This document shows positions 15,553-24,953 of a DNA stretch of 49,081 bases, in pieces. The translations under genes were made by a program, and so were the position numbers. This DNA comes from RUG11867 sp964472425 (GTDB taxonomy: Bacteria > Bacillota_I > Bacilli_A > RF39 > UBA660), in assembly GCA_964472425.1 (NCBI GenBank), contig CAYYLF010000003.1, positions 1 to 49,081 on the forward strand, in the 5' to 3' direction. Every line of letters begins with the position of its first letter. The first letter of the stretch is position 1. The notes under the pieces were generated by a model. That model worked only from the letters and a program-made list of their open reading frames with translations, ran no database searches and had not been told where the DNA came from.

Positions 15553-15623
15553 GATATTCCCTCCTTAAACGTAAATTGCCTCTCAATTATAGCATTTAAA
15601 AGGCTTTGTGTCAAATTTTTTGG

Positions 15624-16754
15624 CTAATTTTTGGGCGATTTTCTCACAAACTCGTGCTTTTTGCCCTCATTACCCATTCTGAGTCGTACATTCACGCTTT
15701 CTATGAGTGTTTCATAAAGCGCATAATAATCGCGAGACTCCTCTTTGCCATCCGCTTTATCCATGTATTCCGCCCAAGCGGTTTGAGCTTCGAGCAAAAT
15801 CTCGAGCCATCTATCGACAGCATATAAAAATTCCAATACATCCAAACTTTCGCTCAATCCCAAAGATTGCAAAAACTCGCCACTGCTCTGCCAATCGAGT
15901 AAAGTATCGTACTTGCCGTTCGCACATTTCTCGATGACGGACATATATTCGCGAATGAATTCGATAAAGTCTGCCGCAAATCGCATCTGCACGGTACAAA
16001 AATCTTGCTCTCTCAAATTATCGAGTTCATCTCTCACAGCCTTCAATTCTTTATTTAATTCTTCGACACTTGCCGGCGACTTGTCGCGACTCACTATGCT
16101 CTCGGCCGCCGCCTGTAACCTATATAAAACGTGCGACAACTCATGGTGACTGACCGGTACGGGGTCATTCTCATGATACGCGACTCGCTTTTCGTTCAAT
16201 CTACACATAAAACCATTCGCGACATTCGAAAATGGCGACATAGTCTGCTCGTATCTATACGATTTTAACTCCTCCCGAGCCTTCACAAGCGACGAGACAC
16301 TCACCTCGTCGAGTGAAATACCTACGAATTCGAGAGCCTTCAAAATCCTACAAACCGTCGAGCTTTCGTACGTCTTTGAAGAATGAGCACAACTCTCAGA
16401 AATGTACTCTTTCGCTCTACTCACAAGTACATCCATTTCTTCATCACTCAACGCACATTTCCGTTTTCCGTTCAAGCCTATTCCGCCCCGATACTCCAAA
16501 CAAAACTTTTCGGCATACTCATCATTCTCAAAGAGAAAACGCCCTACGTCGAACCTTTGAACTTTAACTATGTGCGACCCATCCATCTCGGCCGTATAAC
16601 CTAAAGGCTCCCAATTCACACGAAAATCTTTGATATCGGCTGGAACAGTATAGAATCCCGCTGTCAAACCTAGCCCAGGATAAAAATCTTCGAAAAATTT
16701 GAGCAATGACTGCTCGCGAGCAACCACCCCTTGTTCGTGTTCTTTCATATCCAC
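15624..16754 (-). CDS. Unrecognised mostly helical protein
   Basis: About 376 residues, no family recognised. The first 110 residues look mixed alpha/beta (DFYPGLGLTAGFYTVPAD, MDGSHIVKVQRFDVGRFLF); the rest is charged and helical, including a likely coiled coil around residues 205-235 (SVEELNKELKAVRDELDNLRE). No signal peptide or membrane helix is visible, so it should be cytosolic. The start is uncertain: GTG 16754 is 10 bases after AAGGAAG, ATG 16748 is close by, and a longer frame begins with TTG at 16799. It follows the 16818-17405 gene at a short distance and is probably in one operon with it. Confidence 0.7.
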   Translation of the reverse strand: MDMKEHEQGVVAREQSLLKFFEDFYPGLGLTAGFYTVPADIKDFRVNWEPLGYTAEMDGSHIVKVQRFDVGRFLFENDEYAEKFCLEYRGGIGLNGKRKCALSDEEMDVLVSRAKEYISESCAHSSKTYESSTVCRILKALEFVGISLDEVSVSSLVKAREELKSYRYEQTMSPFSNVANGFMCRLNEKRVAYHENDPVPVSHHELSHVLYRLQAAAESIVSRDKSPASVEELNKELKAVRDELDNLREQDFCTVQMRFAADFIEFIREYMSVIEKCANGKYDTLLDWQSSGEFLQSLGLSESLDVLEFLYAVDRWLEILLEAQTAWAEYMDKADGKEESRDYYALYETLIESVNVRLRMGNEGKKHEFVRKSPKN

Positions 16755-16817
16755 CTGTGACCCACTTCCTTTCTTATATATTTTAAATTTGATTTTCAAT
16801 CTTTACCAGAAGAATAA

Positions 16818-17405
16818 TCAAATACCTTTCTTATAATATGCAGGCACCTTCGTATGGAGCCACTTCCCGATTCTAAGAGGGGGCGAATCGTCGAAGTCTC
16901 CAGTCAAAATCTGAGACTCCAATCCTTCTTCGCTTATCAACAATTTATCTAGATTCGATTCGAAGCCGAAATAACCGAGAGTTTTCAACAAAATTTCCAA
17001 GTTGACCAAAAAACTGCGATGAAAATACTCGACCCCGTCAAAATACCTTATAGAAATCGAGTTGACGCCGCTCAAAACATCAGCTAAAGTAATAATTCGA
17101 CCTTTCTGTGTTCTCAATCGCGCATCGACGACGTATCCTAAATCGATATCCAAACCGAAAGAATTCGCGTCGCCTCGAACGGCAGTTTTTTCCTCTAAGT
17201 CTAGAATGAAATCCAATGCCTCGCTCGTTGCCACTCTCTTCATGATTTCTTCTCGACTATAATCGATACAAGAAAAGATGTTCGCAGGCACACGCGCATT
17301 TTCATCCCCACCCATCGTAAGAAACGGTATATAAATCACGTAAGTACGTCTCTCGATTGACTTTTCCAAAAACTTCTTTTCACATTTTTTATCTAAATTT
17401 CCCAT
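16818..17405 (-). CDS. Unrecognised cytosolic protein
   Basis: A 195-residue protein without signal peptide or membrane segment. Visible segments such as YVIYIPFLTMGGDENARVP, SFGLDIDLGYVVDARL and ISIRYFDGVEYFHRSFL suggest a mixed alpha/beta fold. No family recognised. AGGAGGG precedes the ATG and a promoter lies just upstream, so it is the first gene of a two-gene unit with the helical protein at 15624-16754. Confidence 0.75.
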   Translation of the reverse strand: MGNLDKKCEKKFLEKSIERRTYVIYIPFLTMGGDENARVPANIFSCIDYSREEIMKRVATSEALDFILDLEEKTAVRGDANSFGLDIDLGYVVDARLRTQKGRIITLADVLSGVNSISIRYFDGVEYFHRSFLVNLEILLKTLGYFGFESNLDKLLISEEGLESQILTGDFDDSPPLRIGKWLHTKVPAYYKKGI

Positions 17406-17428
17406 AAACCCTCCTAAGCACGTTTTCT

Positions 17429-17456
17429 ATTCTACCATAGTGAGAATTTTTTTCAA
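17429..17456 (-). promoter_or_regulatory. SigA-type promoter of the 17405-15624 pair
   Basis: On the minus strand TTGAAA (17456-17451), 16-bp spacer, TAGAAT (17434-17429). Confidence 0.55.
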
Positions 17457-17665
17457 CCAAAACCCTCATCTTACCTTCAGCAAGCCCGATAAATACCAGG
17501 TGATAATAAAAATATATCGCGGTCGGTATAGTAATATTTCTTCATTTATTGTATAATTTGGATAGACGACATATCGACCTGGAAAAATTGAAAGACGGCA
17601 AGATATTTGCGGGCATTTTTTCGGCAAAACGATTAGAAATCCAGTCGACAAAAAAAAGGAGCATT

Positions 17666-20548
17666 ATGAATTACGTACCGATAAGTTTTAAAACCGATTA
17701 TTCTCTACTCATGAGCACCCTCAAAATTGAGGATATCATTTCCTATGCTCAAAACCGTGAGACCAAATACGTAGGCATTTTAGATGACAATCCCTATGCG
17801 ATTATGGACTTCTTCGACAAATGTCAAAAATGCGACCTCAAAGGCATATTTGGCATGATTGTGAAAATAGGAACGAACAAAATATACTTGTACATCGAAA
17901 ACTACGAAGGCTACAAAAACATCATCAAAATAAACGAACTAGCCGGCGAGAACAAACTGACTATCGACGCCCTCATCAAATACAATGCGGGTCTTTTGTG
18001 CGTCCTTCCTTACGGGCAATACCATCTCTACAACAGATTCACTTCTGCTTTCCGCGTCTATTTGGGTTATGCAAACCAAGCCGAACTTCGTGGAGCCATT
18101 CAAATAACCGACCGCGTACTTTTCGTAAACGAGATAACCTACATCCCGAAGACGGACGCACCACTAGCCAGAATGCTCGCCAAAATTGCCGGATACGAAT
18201 ACGTCGAAGGCGAAAACTACGTCCTCGACGCGACCGAATACGACATAGAAACCATCGACAACTTCGCAGCTTTATGCAACTTAGAATTCGATTTTGGCCG
18301 ACGTTACATCCCCAAATTTTGTGCGACCGGAGAAGAATCGAAAAAACTTCTCTATACTCTTGCCAACAAAGGCCTCGCCAAAAGGCTAGGGGGACAAGTC
18401 CCTAAAAAATATAGTGATAGACTCGCTTACGAACTCGACATCATAGACCGCATGGGATTCGTCGACTACTTTTTGATAGTATACGACTACGTCAAATTTG
18501 CCAAGAAAAACGACATATACGTGGGACCGGGTAGGGGAAGTGCGGCTGGTTCCCTCGTCTCGTATACCCTCGGCATAACCGAAATTGACCCTATCGAATA
18601 CGACCTTCTCTTCGAACGCTTCCTAAATCCGGAACGTATAACCATGCCGGATATAGACATGGACTTCGAGGACATAAAGAGAACAAAAGTCATAGACTAC
18701 GTCAAAAACAAATACGGTAAAAAAAGAGTATCCTTGATAGTAGCCTACGGAACTTTCGGCTGCCGCCAAGCCGTGCGAGACGTCGGCAAAATCTTCGGCA
18801 TAGAGGACAAGGTGATAGGCGAACTTTCGAAAAAATTGGATGTCAAAAAGACCCTCAAAGAAAATGCGAGCAATCCTGAAGTCAGTTCCTTCGTGAAGAC
18901 TCACAACCTCGAAAAGATTTACAAACTTTCCATGCGCTTAGAAGGCCTAAAGAAAAATACGACCATCCACGCGGCCGGAGTAGTCATATCTTCGGAAAAC
19001 TTGGACGAACTCATTCCGACTTTCGAGACGGGAGCCGGCATTTTGACCGGATTTACCATGGAATACCTAGAAAAACTCGGTCTTCTGAAGATGGATTTCC
19101 TCGCCATCCGCAATCTGACCACGATTCACAACACGGTGAGACTCATCCACAAAGTGCATCCGAACTTCGACTTGAAGAAAGTTCCTTTGAACGACGCAAA
19201 AACTTATGCATCCATCTTCAAAAGGGCAAACACCGACAACGTTTTTCAGTTCGATACTCCTGGTATGAAAAATTTCCTTCGTAAACTCGAACCCGAAAAC
19301 TTCGACGACTTAATCGCCGCCATCGCCCTTTTTAGGCCGGGTCCTATGCAGAACATCGACGAATACATCGCGAGAAGAAAGGGACAGAAAAAAGTCACTT
19401 ACCTTCATCCCGACCTCGAACCGATTCTCAAAAGTACCTACGGCATAATCATCTATCAAGAGCAGATAATGCAAATACTATCGACGATGGGCGGATACTC
19501 CTATGCCGAGGCCGACCTCATTCGCCGAGCGATGAGCAAAAAGAAAAAAGAAGTCATGGTCGACGAACGAATCAAATTCGCTAATCGTTCTTGCGAAAAA
19601 GGATACGCCCGCGACCTCGCCGAAAAAGTGTACGACCTCATCTTGCGCTTCGCCGATTATGGATTCAACAAATCTCATTCGGTCGCCTATGCTATAGTCG
19701 CCTACCAAATGGCCTATCTGAAAGCCAACTACATGGAACAATTTCAAGTCAATACCTTAAACATGAATTTAGGAAGCGAAAAAAAGACCAAAGACGTCAT
19801 AGACGACGCCCGCAACAAAGGTCTCAAAATTGCTCGCCCGAACGTCAACACGAGCAAAAAAGAATACGTCATCACGGAAGGGAAAGTCATTCTTCCTCTC
19901 ACCTCCATAAAGAACATCTCTTCTGCCCAAAGTCAAGCCGTAGTCGATAACCAACCTTACGAAGACTACTTCGACTTTTTCAAAAAGACCTATCAGAAAG
20001 GCTTGAACAAAGTGGCTATCGAAAACCTCATCAAAGCAGGCGCACTGGAAGACTTTAGCTCATCCAAAAACACTCTTCTTTCCAACATCGACACGGCGAC
20101 GACTTATATAGAACTGATTAACAGCCTAGACGAATCCCTGATAATGAAACCCGAACTGGAAATTTCTACGGAACCCGACGAAGAATATTCCGAATTGGAA
20201 ATATTCGGTTTCTACGTATCTGGCCATCCGGCGAGCAAATATCAGAAGAAAGGAATCATCAAAATTGTCGATTTTGCAAAATACATGAATAAAAGAGTAG
20301 AAGTCGTCGCCCTTGTGGATAAAGTCAAAGTTATCGACACCAAAAAGGGAGAAAAGATGGCTTTCGTTCAATTGAACGACGAGACGGGCTCGATAGATGC
20401 CGTCATCTTCCCTAAAAATAACGACATGATAGAAAAGATAATTTTAGACAATCTAAATAGATTCACTGCCACGATAAGTAAGCGAAACGACGAAATACAA
20501 CTGATACTCGAAAATATCAAAGACTTAGACGAACCGAACGCCGAATGA
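17666..20548 (+). CDS. dnaE: DNA polymerase III alpha subunit, DnaE type
   Basis: The start is ATG 17666 behind AAAAAGGAG, giving 960 residues, short for DnaE (about 1100). The nucleotide-binding GPGRGSAAGSLV is near residue 286 and the catalytic PDIDMDFED near 328-336; a third acidic motif FQFDTPGM is near 527. A helix-hairpin-helix region follows around 770-830, and an OB domain closes the protein (about 880-945, VEVVALVDKVKVIDTKKGEK). The N-terminal PHP domain has lost its usual HxH metal site: the first strand reads PISFKTDYSLL where active PHP domains have HxHSxYS. In Bacilli DnaE extends primers before PolC takes over. Confidence 0.95.
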   Translation: MNYVPISFKTDYSLLMSTLKIEDIISYAQNRETKYVGILDDNPYAIMDFFDKCQKCDLKGIFGMIVKIGTNKIYLYIENYEGYKNIIKINELAGENKLTIDALIKYNAGLLCVLPYGQYHLYNRFTSAFRVYLGYANQAELRGAIQITDRVLFVNEITYIPKTDAPLARMLAKIAGYEYVEGENYVLDATEYDIETIDNFAALCNLEFDFGRRYIPKFCATGEESKKLLYTLANKGLAKRLGGQVPKKYSDRLAYELDIIDRMGFVDYFLIVYDYVKFAKKNDIYVGPGRGSAAGSLVSYTLGITEIDPIEYDLLFERFLNPERITMPDIDMDFEDIKRTKVIDYVKNKYGKKRVSLIVAYGTFGCRQAVRDVGKIFGIEDKVIGELSKKLDVKKTLKENASNPEVSSFVKTHNLEKIYKLSMRLEGLKKNTTIHAAGVVISSENLDELIPTFETGAGILTGFTMEYLEKLGLLKMDFLAIRNLTTIHNTVRLIHKVHPNFDLKKVPLNDAKTYASIFKRANTDNVFQFDTPGMKNFLRKLEPENFDDLIAAIALFRPGPMQNIDEYIARRKGQKKVTYLHPDLEPILKSTYGIIIYQEQIMQILSTMGGYSYAEADLIRRAMSKKKKEVMVDERIKFANRSCEKGYARDLAEKVYDLILRFADYGFNKSHSVAYAIVAYQMAYLKANYMEQFQVNTLNMNLGSEKKTKDVIDDARNKGLKIARPNVNTSKKEYVITEGKVILPLTSIKNISSAQSQAVVDNQPYEDYFDFFKKTYQKGLNKVAIENLIKAGALEDFSSSKNTLLSNIDTATTYIELINSLDESLIMKPELEISTEPDEEYSELEIFGFYVSGHPASKYQKKGIIKIVDFAKYMNKRVEVVALVDKVKVIDTKKGEKMAFVQLNDETGSIDAVIFPKNNDMIEKIILDNLNRFTATISKRNDEIQLILENIKDLDEPNAE

Positions 20549-20576
20549 TGATACGAAAAGAAAGGTAGAAAACGAT

Positions 20577-20936
20577 ATGAAAAAAATTCTAATAATAATT
20601 TGTCTTGCCATTACATTGTGCGGATGTGCCAAAGAAAACACTCAAAACCCCAAAGATACATCTACTCAAACTATTGAAAAGATACTCGCCGAAGACGACT
20701 ATGTCGTCGTCGATGTTCGAACCAAAGAAGAATTCGACACTAGTCACGTAGTCGGCTCTCTAAACATACCGTACGACAGTATCGACGAAAACGTCGAACT
20801 CGATAAAGAGAGAACCATTTTGGTTTATTGCCAAAGTGGTCGTCGAAGTGCCATCGCTGCCAAAACATTAAAAAACCTAGGTTACGACGTCTACGACCTC
20901 GGAGCCTACGATTCCATAACACTAGAAAAAAATTAA
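20577..20936 (+). CDS. Rhodanese-like lipoprotein
   Basis: The 119-residue product has a lipoprotein signal (MKKILIIICLAITLCGC, lipidated Cys near 17) and a rhodanese domain: DDYVVVDVRTKEEFDTSHVVGSLNIP, then the active-site loop YCQSGRRS with Cys at about residue 85. Single-domain rhodaneses carry sulfane sulfur on that Cys; the export signal places this one outside the membrane. It follows dnaE by 28 bp and ends in its own terminator. Confidence 0.92.
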   Translation: MKKILIIICLAITLCGCAKENTQNPKDTSTQTIEKILAEDDYVVVDVRTKEEFDTSHVVGSLNIPYDSIDENVELDKERTILVYCQSGRRSAIAAKTLKNLGYDVYDLGAYDSITLEKN

Positions 20937-20958
20937 AATGCCGTTTTGGCATTTTTTT
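20935..20958. terminator. Bidirectional terminator after the rhodanese gene
   Basis: Stem AAAATGCC / GGCATTTT with a 5-nt loop and T-run; the opposite strand also ends in T's, so it may stop the converging 21000-22115 gene. Confidence 0.85.
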
Positions 20959-20999
20959 CGACTGTTTTCCATATTAGTTAAAGTACTTTTTGAATACGT

Positions 21000-22115
21000 T
21001 TATTCATCGATGGATTCTTCAATGGATTTCATAACCAACGTCTTGGACCTATGCGAGTTGTAGCTTTTAGTAAAAAAGTAGACATCCTTAAATAATTGTG
21101 AAACTCCAGCAAATGGATTTTTATCTAGGTCCTGTCCTTCTTGCCCTGGATAATAACTGTCCAAATAACTTGCTAAACCCTTTGCTAAAACATCGCCATT
21201 TTCTAAAATGACTAACCCATCTACGAAAGATGACAACCACTCGTGAACGGGAGCAATTCTGAGGCAGCCCTCGAAAAGATTGGCTACCTCGGCAAATTGC
21301 ATTTCGCTCTTTTCTATTTCCGCTAATCGGCTTGTCACATAATCGCGTATCTCAAAAGGCAATTCGATTCCTTTTTCTTGTATGATTGTCAAGACATTTC
21401 GTGCTCGTTCTTTTGCAGCCCAGCTACCACACTCCAATAACGTTTTGAGAGAATCTTCATCTAAATATTTTGCTCCTGCCTCGATATGCTGACGAATTCT
21501 ACTCTCAAAAGAACTATCGCCCTTTGCCACTCTCCCTATATATTCGTTCAAAAGATACGTATGTTCTTCCTTTGGCAAAGACTCATTTCCAAAAAAGTAT
21601 GCGTCGTAAAAATTGACGTACGGACAACCCATAATATATTTGCTAACACTAGAAGACCTGTCGTACTTCGTCTTCTTGAGCAACTCACAAATTTTTTCGC
21701 TCAGTTTTCTTTTGTAATCTTCCGACAACAAATCTCCACAATCGCGGAAAAATTCGATGAGTTCTATGCTGAGAGGAAGCAAATTTGCACAACATCCTCC
21801 CATGACTGACACTCGCTCGAGCATTCTTTCGAAAGACACTTTCATCTCGGGATAATCGTTCGTCAAGATTCTAATCGAACCCGTACTTATCGACAAACTA
21901 GACAAATCGACTAACCCCTCGTCCGCTGCGTCTTCGATGCGGTCTATCCTGTCACATATATGCTGGCACGTCTCTATGTACTTACCAAAATTCCCTCTAT
22001 CGACAACTGCTCCAAAAACACTCGCGCGATTTCTTCTCAAATCGAAAATCAAATCGAAGATATCTCCCTCGGCACATATCGTTTTATATTCCATCCTATT
22101 TTCTAAACATTCCAT
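21000..22115 (-). CDS. Unrecognised large cytosolic protein
   Basis: A 371-residue protein, mostly alpha-helical by residue pattern, with no signal peptide, membrane helix or motif that I recognise. It contains several Cys residues in the middle (VMGGCCANLLPLS, MGCPYVNFYDAYFFGNE) and repeated helical segments around 200-270 (HIEAGAKYLDEDSLKTLLECGSW) that could be HEAT/TPR-like. AGGAGGT precedes the ATG at 22115. It stands alone between the rhodanese and rubrerythrin genes. Confidence 0.75.
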   Translation of the reverse strand: MECLENRMEYKTICAEGDIFDLIFDLRRNRASVFGAVVDRGNFGKYIETCQHICDRIDRIEDAADEGLVDLSSLSISTGSIRILTNDYPEMKVSFERMLERVSVMGGCCANLLPLSIELIEFFRDCGDLLSEDYKRKLSEKICELLKKTKYDRSSSVSKYIMGCPYVNFYDAYFFGNESLPKEEHTYLLNEYIGRVAKGDSSFESRIRQHIEAGAKYLDEDSLKTLLECGSWAAKERARNVLTIIQEKGIELPFEIRDYVTSRLAEIEKSEMQFAEVANLFEGCLRIAPVHEWLSSFVDGLVILENGDVLAKGLASYLDSYYPGQEGQDLDKNPFAGVSQLFKDVYFFTKSYNSHRSKTLVMKSIEESIDE

Positions 22116-22164
22116 TTTTACCTCCTGAATTATACATTCATTGTAACATATAACCGTCCTTTTG

Positions 22165-22192
22165 AAAAGAAAAAAAGTCCATTAATAGGACT
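22165..22192 (-). terminator. Terminator of rubrerythrin gene
   Basis: Minus-strand stem AGTCC / GGACT with a 7-nt loop and a long T-run. Confidence 0.8.
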
Positions 22193-22203
22193 CTCCAATT
22201 CGA

Positions 22204-22743
22204 TTAATAATTCGTAGCTTGTAATTCCATGTAAGACTCGGCATGCTTGCAAACTGGACATATCTTCAACGCGTCTTTACCGTAGTAAACGTGTCCACAG
22301 TTGCGGCAAATCCAAACCTTGTCCTCGTCCTTGTGGAAAACTTTATCTCCTTCCACATTTCCGAGCAAAGTTAAATATCTCTCCTCGTGATGTTTCTCGA
22401 TTTCTCCGACCATTTCGAAAAGTCTCGCGATTTGGTCGAAACCTTCCTCTTTAGCAGTCGCTGCGAACTCTTTGTACATATCTGTCCACTCGTAGTTCTC
22501 GCCCGCGGCCGCATCCTTCAAATTCTCGATAGTAGAAGGTACAGCCCCACCGTGCAATTCTTTGAACCACATCTTCGCGTGCTCTTTCTCGTTGTTTGCA
22601 GTCTCCTCGAAAATGGCCGCGATTTGCTCATAACCATCCTTTCTTGCCTGACTAGCATAATAAGTATACTTATTTCTAGCCTGTGACTCGCCTGCGAATG
22701 CTGCCATCAAATTGGCTTCTGTCTTGCTTCCTTTTAGTTCCAT
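22204..22743 (-). CDS. rbr: Rubrerythrin
   Basis: The 179-residue protein has both rubrerythrin parts. The ferritin-like four-helix domain shows the diiron ligands in AGESQARNKYTYYA, IFEETANNEKEHA and IEKHHEERY. The C-terminal rubredoxin-like domain has the two Cys pairs in ICRNCGHVYYG and ICPVCKHAESY. It reduces hydrogen peroxide with electrons from a rubredoxin-type donor and is a hallmark of anaerobes, supporting an anaerobic lifestyle. It is a single gene with its own terminator. Confidence 0.97.
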   Translation of the reverse strand: MELKGSKTEANLMAAFAGESQARNKYTYYASQARKDGYEQIAAIFEETANNEKEHAKMWFKELHGGAVPSTIENLKDAAAGENYEWTDMYKEFAATAKEEGFDQIARLFEMVGEIEKHHEERYLTLLGNVEGDKVFHKDEDKVWICRNCGHVYYGKDALKICPVCKHAESYMELQATNY

Positions 22744-23056
22744 AAATAACTTCCTTTCTTTTCACTATTGTTTCAAGTGATTACGAAATAAAGTATACCA
22801 TAAGAGCGAGAAAATTCAAGAGGATTTTAATGTTTAAAATAGTTTGTTCTCATATAGCTCCCCAAAAATCATCACAGCACCGTACTTTTTTGGAGTTATC
22901 TATGAGTTCTTATGAATTTTTCTCAAGAAAACCTCGATAAATCCTGATGAATAAAACTCAAAATAGTCGGACTTTTATCTAAAGATGGTTCTTTTCGACA
23001 AAAGTTACTACCACTTTTCCACATTTTCCTGTATAATTGAAGACGGGTGAAACATT
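22744..23056. other. Intergenic region between divergent rubrerythrin and ffh
   Basis: About 310 bp with no credible ORF. It holds the promoters of the two divergent genes: a TATACT-type -10 for rubrerythrin around 22793-22798 (minus) and TATAAT at 23032-23037 for ffh, neither with a convincing -35. No repeat or RNA structure is evident in the middle. Confidence 0.6.
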
Positions 23057-24367
23057 ATGTTTGAATATATGGGAGACCGAATTAACAATGCGATAAAAAA
23101 TATAAGGGGCTTAGGCAAAATAACCGAAGCTAACATCGACGAGGCAGTCCGCGAAATACGGATGGCCCTTTTGGAGGCCGACGTCAACTTCGAAGTCACG
23201 AAACAATTCGTTGCCAACGTCAAAGAAAAAGCTCTCGGCATGGAAGTCGGCAAAAGCATCAAACCGGACGAGCTGTTCATCAAAATAGTGCGAGACGAGC
23301 TCGTCGCTCTTCTAGGTGAAGAAGAAACTCCACTAGTAACTACCAGTAATCCTACTATCATAATGATGGTCGGTCTTCAAGGTAGTGGTAAGACTACGAC
23401 GAGCGGGAAAATTGCCAACTATGTCCGCAAAAAATGTGGAAAAAAGCCACTCCTCGTCGCCTGCGACGTCTATAGACCGGCCGCGATTGACCAATTGAAA
23501 TCTTTAGGAAAATCTTTGAACATTCCGGTATACGATGAAGGTACGGATAAGACGCCAAACGAAATCATTGCGAACGCTCTAAACTATGCCAAAGAAAACT
23601 CGAACGATTTCGTCATCGTAGATACGGCCGGACGTCTTCAAATAGATGAACATCTCATGGACGAACTCGTCGGCATAAGCGAAAACTTCCATCTCGACGA
23701 AATCCTACTCGTCATAGATGCCATGATGGGACAAGATGCCATAAATGTGATAAGAGGATTCGACGACAAATTGAAACTCACGGGAGCCATTCTAACCAAA
23801 ATGGACGGAAATACCAAGGGTGGAGTCGCACTTTCCGTAAGACACCTCACCAACGTACCTATCAAATTTATAGGTGACTCCGAGAAAATGGACGGACTCA
23901 CGTCCTTCGACCCAAAACGGATGGCCGACCGCATTCTCGACATGGGTGACATCCTCTCCATTGCTGAGAAGGTCGAAGAATCGATAGACATCGACGAAGC
24001 CACCGACCTCGCCAAAAAGATGCAAAAAGGCAAATTCGACCTCGAAGACTTCTTGAATACCATGAAACAAATCAAAAAACTTGGTCCTCTCGAAAACCTA
24101 TTGAAGATGCTTCCAGGTGCTCGAAATGCGGGGCTGGCAAACGTCCAAATAGACCCTAAAGAAATGGCTCACCTAGAAGCCATCATCCTCTCGATGACCA
24201 AATACGAAAGACGTCACCCCGAGGAAATAAAACACTCCCGCAAGCAGAGAATATCCAAAGGATGCGGTCGAAGTGTCGAAGAAATCAATAGACTCCTCAC
24301 TCAATTCGAGCAAATGAAAAAGATGATGAAACAGATGACCAACGGAAATATGAAAATGCCATTTTGA
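23057..24367 (+). CDS. ffh: Ffh, signal recognition particle GTPase
   Basis: A 436-residue Ffh/SRP54: N-domain (residues 1-90, RINNAIKNIRGLGKITEANID), G domain with GLQGSGKTTT (about 105-114), DVYRPAAIDQL, DTAGRLQ and TKMDGNTKGG (about 247), then the Met-rich M domain (about 300-436) with the RNA-binding ERRHPEE...SRKQRISKGCGRSVEEINRL. With 4.5S/scRNA it brings ribosomes making membrane proteins to FtsY and the Sec translocon. The companion ylxM gene often found upstream is absent here. Confidence 0.97.
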   Translation: MFEYMGDRINNAIKNIRGLGKITEANIDEAVREIRMALLEADVNFEVTKQFVANVKEKALGMEVGKSIKPDELFIKIVRDELVALLGEEETPLVTTSNPTIIMMVGLQGSGKTTTSGKIANYVRKKCGKKPLLVACDVYRPAAIDQLKSLGKSLNIPVYDEGTDKTPNEIIANALNYAKENSNDFVIVDTAGRLQIDEHLMDELVGISENFHLDEILLVIDAMMGQDAINVIRGFDDKLKLTGAILTKMDGNTKGGVALSVRHLTNVPIKFIGDSEKMDGLTSFDPKRMADRILDMGDILSIAEKVEESIDIDEATDLAKKMQKGKFDLEDFLNTMKQIKKLGPLENLLKMLPGARNAGLANVQIDPKEMAHLEAIILSMTKYERRHPEEIKHSRKQRISKGCGRSVEEINRLLTQFEQMKKMMKQMTNGNMKMPF

Positions 24368-24382
24368 CTATACGCATAACGC

Positions 24383-24406
24383 AAGACCAAAACAGGTCTT
24401 TTTTTC
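24383..24406 (+). terminator. Rho-independent terminator of ffh
   Basis: Stem AAGACC / GGTCTT with a 6-nt loop and seven T's. Confidence 0.87.
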
Positions 24407-24536
24407 TATTGTTTAGTTCCCTCAACCGAGCAAAAAAAACGATTAAAAACCCAAATAAAAACTTATACAAAAATCTTCTTTTTGCCAAATCGCGATTTTT
24501 GCAACTTTTTCTTTTATTTACAGGGACTCACACGTG

Positions 24537-24565
24537 TTGACAAACCCTATGTGATGTATTTTAAT
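24537..24565 (+). promoter_or_regulatory. SigA-type promoter of the small hydrophobic peptide gene
   Basis: Perfect TTGACA (24537-24542), 17-bp spacer, TTTAAT (24560-24565). It is about 115 bp upstream of the peptide ATG, giving a long 5' leader that contains a GAGA-N-TCTC hairpin and an unused GGAGGA. Confidence 0.75.
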
Positions 24566-24680
24566 ATTAACTCGAAGAGACATTCCTTCTGGTCGTTTAG
24601 CTTATCCTTTTATATGAGAAAAATCTCAGGAGGATTTTGGAAACAAAATTACAAATTAGAAATAAAAGGAGTTGTTAGGT

Positions 24681-24758
24681 ATGAAAAGAGAAACTTTCTA
24701 CCGCACGGTCATTTTCCTACTTCTATGGGCAATCATATTGCTCGTCCAAGCAAGGTAA
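24681..24758 (+). CDS. Candidate type I toxin, 25-residue hydrophobic peptide
   Basis: A 25-residue frame behind AAAAGGAG: a charged start (MKRETFYRT), one membrane helix (VIFLLLWAIILLVQ) and a basic end (AR). This is the form of small membrane toxins of type I systems in Bacillota. The long leader, the convergent antisense transcript with its own promoter and terminator (24767-24862), and an ACTCCT in the downstream hairpin that can pair with the AGGAGT ribosome binding site all fit such a locus. I cannot match it to a named toxin family. Confidence 0.65.
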   Translation: MKRETFYRTVIFLLLWAIILLVQAR

Positions 24759-24766
24759 AAAGCCAA

Positions 24767-24862
24767 AACAAAAAGCAACGACTAGACTCCTAAAGATTCT
24801 AGTCTCTTGCTAACCCACTAAGGAAAGCAACGACCTCGATAGGTGTGCGCTTCCTACTTACG
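24767..24862 (-). ncRNA. Candidate antisense RNA antitoxin
   Basis: On the minus strand TTGTTA (24897-24892), 18-bp spacer and TATAAT (24873-24868) predict a start near 24862. Transcription would end at a strong hairpin (GCAA...GACTAG / CTAGTC...TTGC, about 24774-24813) followed by TTTTTGTTTT at 24775-24767. The RNA of about 95 nt overlaps the 3' part of the toxin mRNA, as in txpA/RatA-type systems. The same hairpin read on the plus strand has no T-run, which supports the minus-strand direction. Confidence 0.62.
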
Positions 24863-24901
24863 ATTACATTATAATTTGATACGAAATACGATAACAAAAG
24901 A

Positions 24902-24930
24902 TTGCACTTTTCTCACTTTAATTTTATAAT
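24902..24930 (+). promoter_or_regulatory. SigA-type promoter of the acyltransferase gene
   Basis: TTGCAC (24902-24907), 17-bp spacer, perfect TATAAT (24925-24930). Confidence 0.75.
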
Positions 24931-24953
24931 GAATATACGAGGAAGTGTAGACG

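Noticed and set aside
24482..24793. 103-codon plus-strand frame
   Set aside because: It has no ribosome binding site, begins upstream of the toxin promoter and covers leader RNA in a different frame from the conserved-looking peptide.
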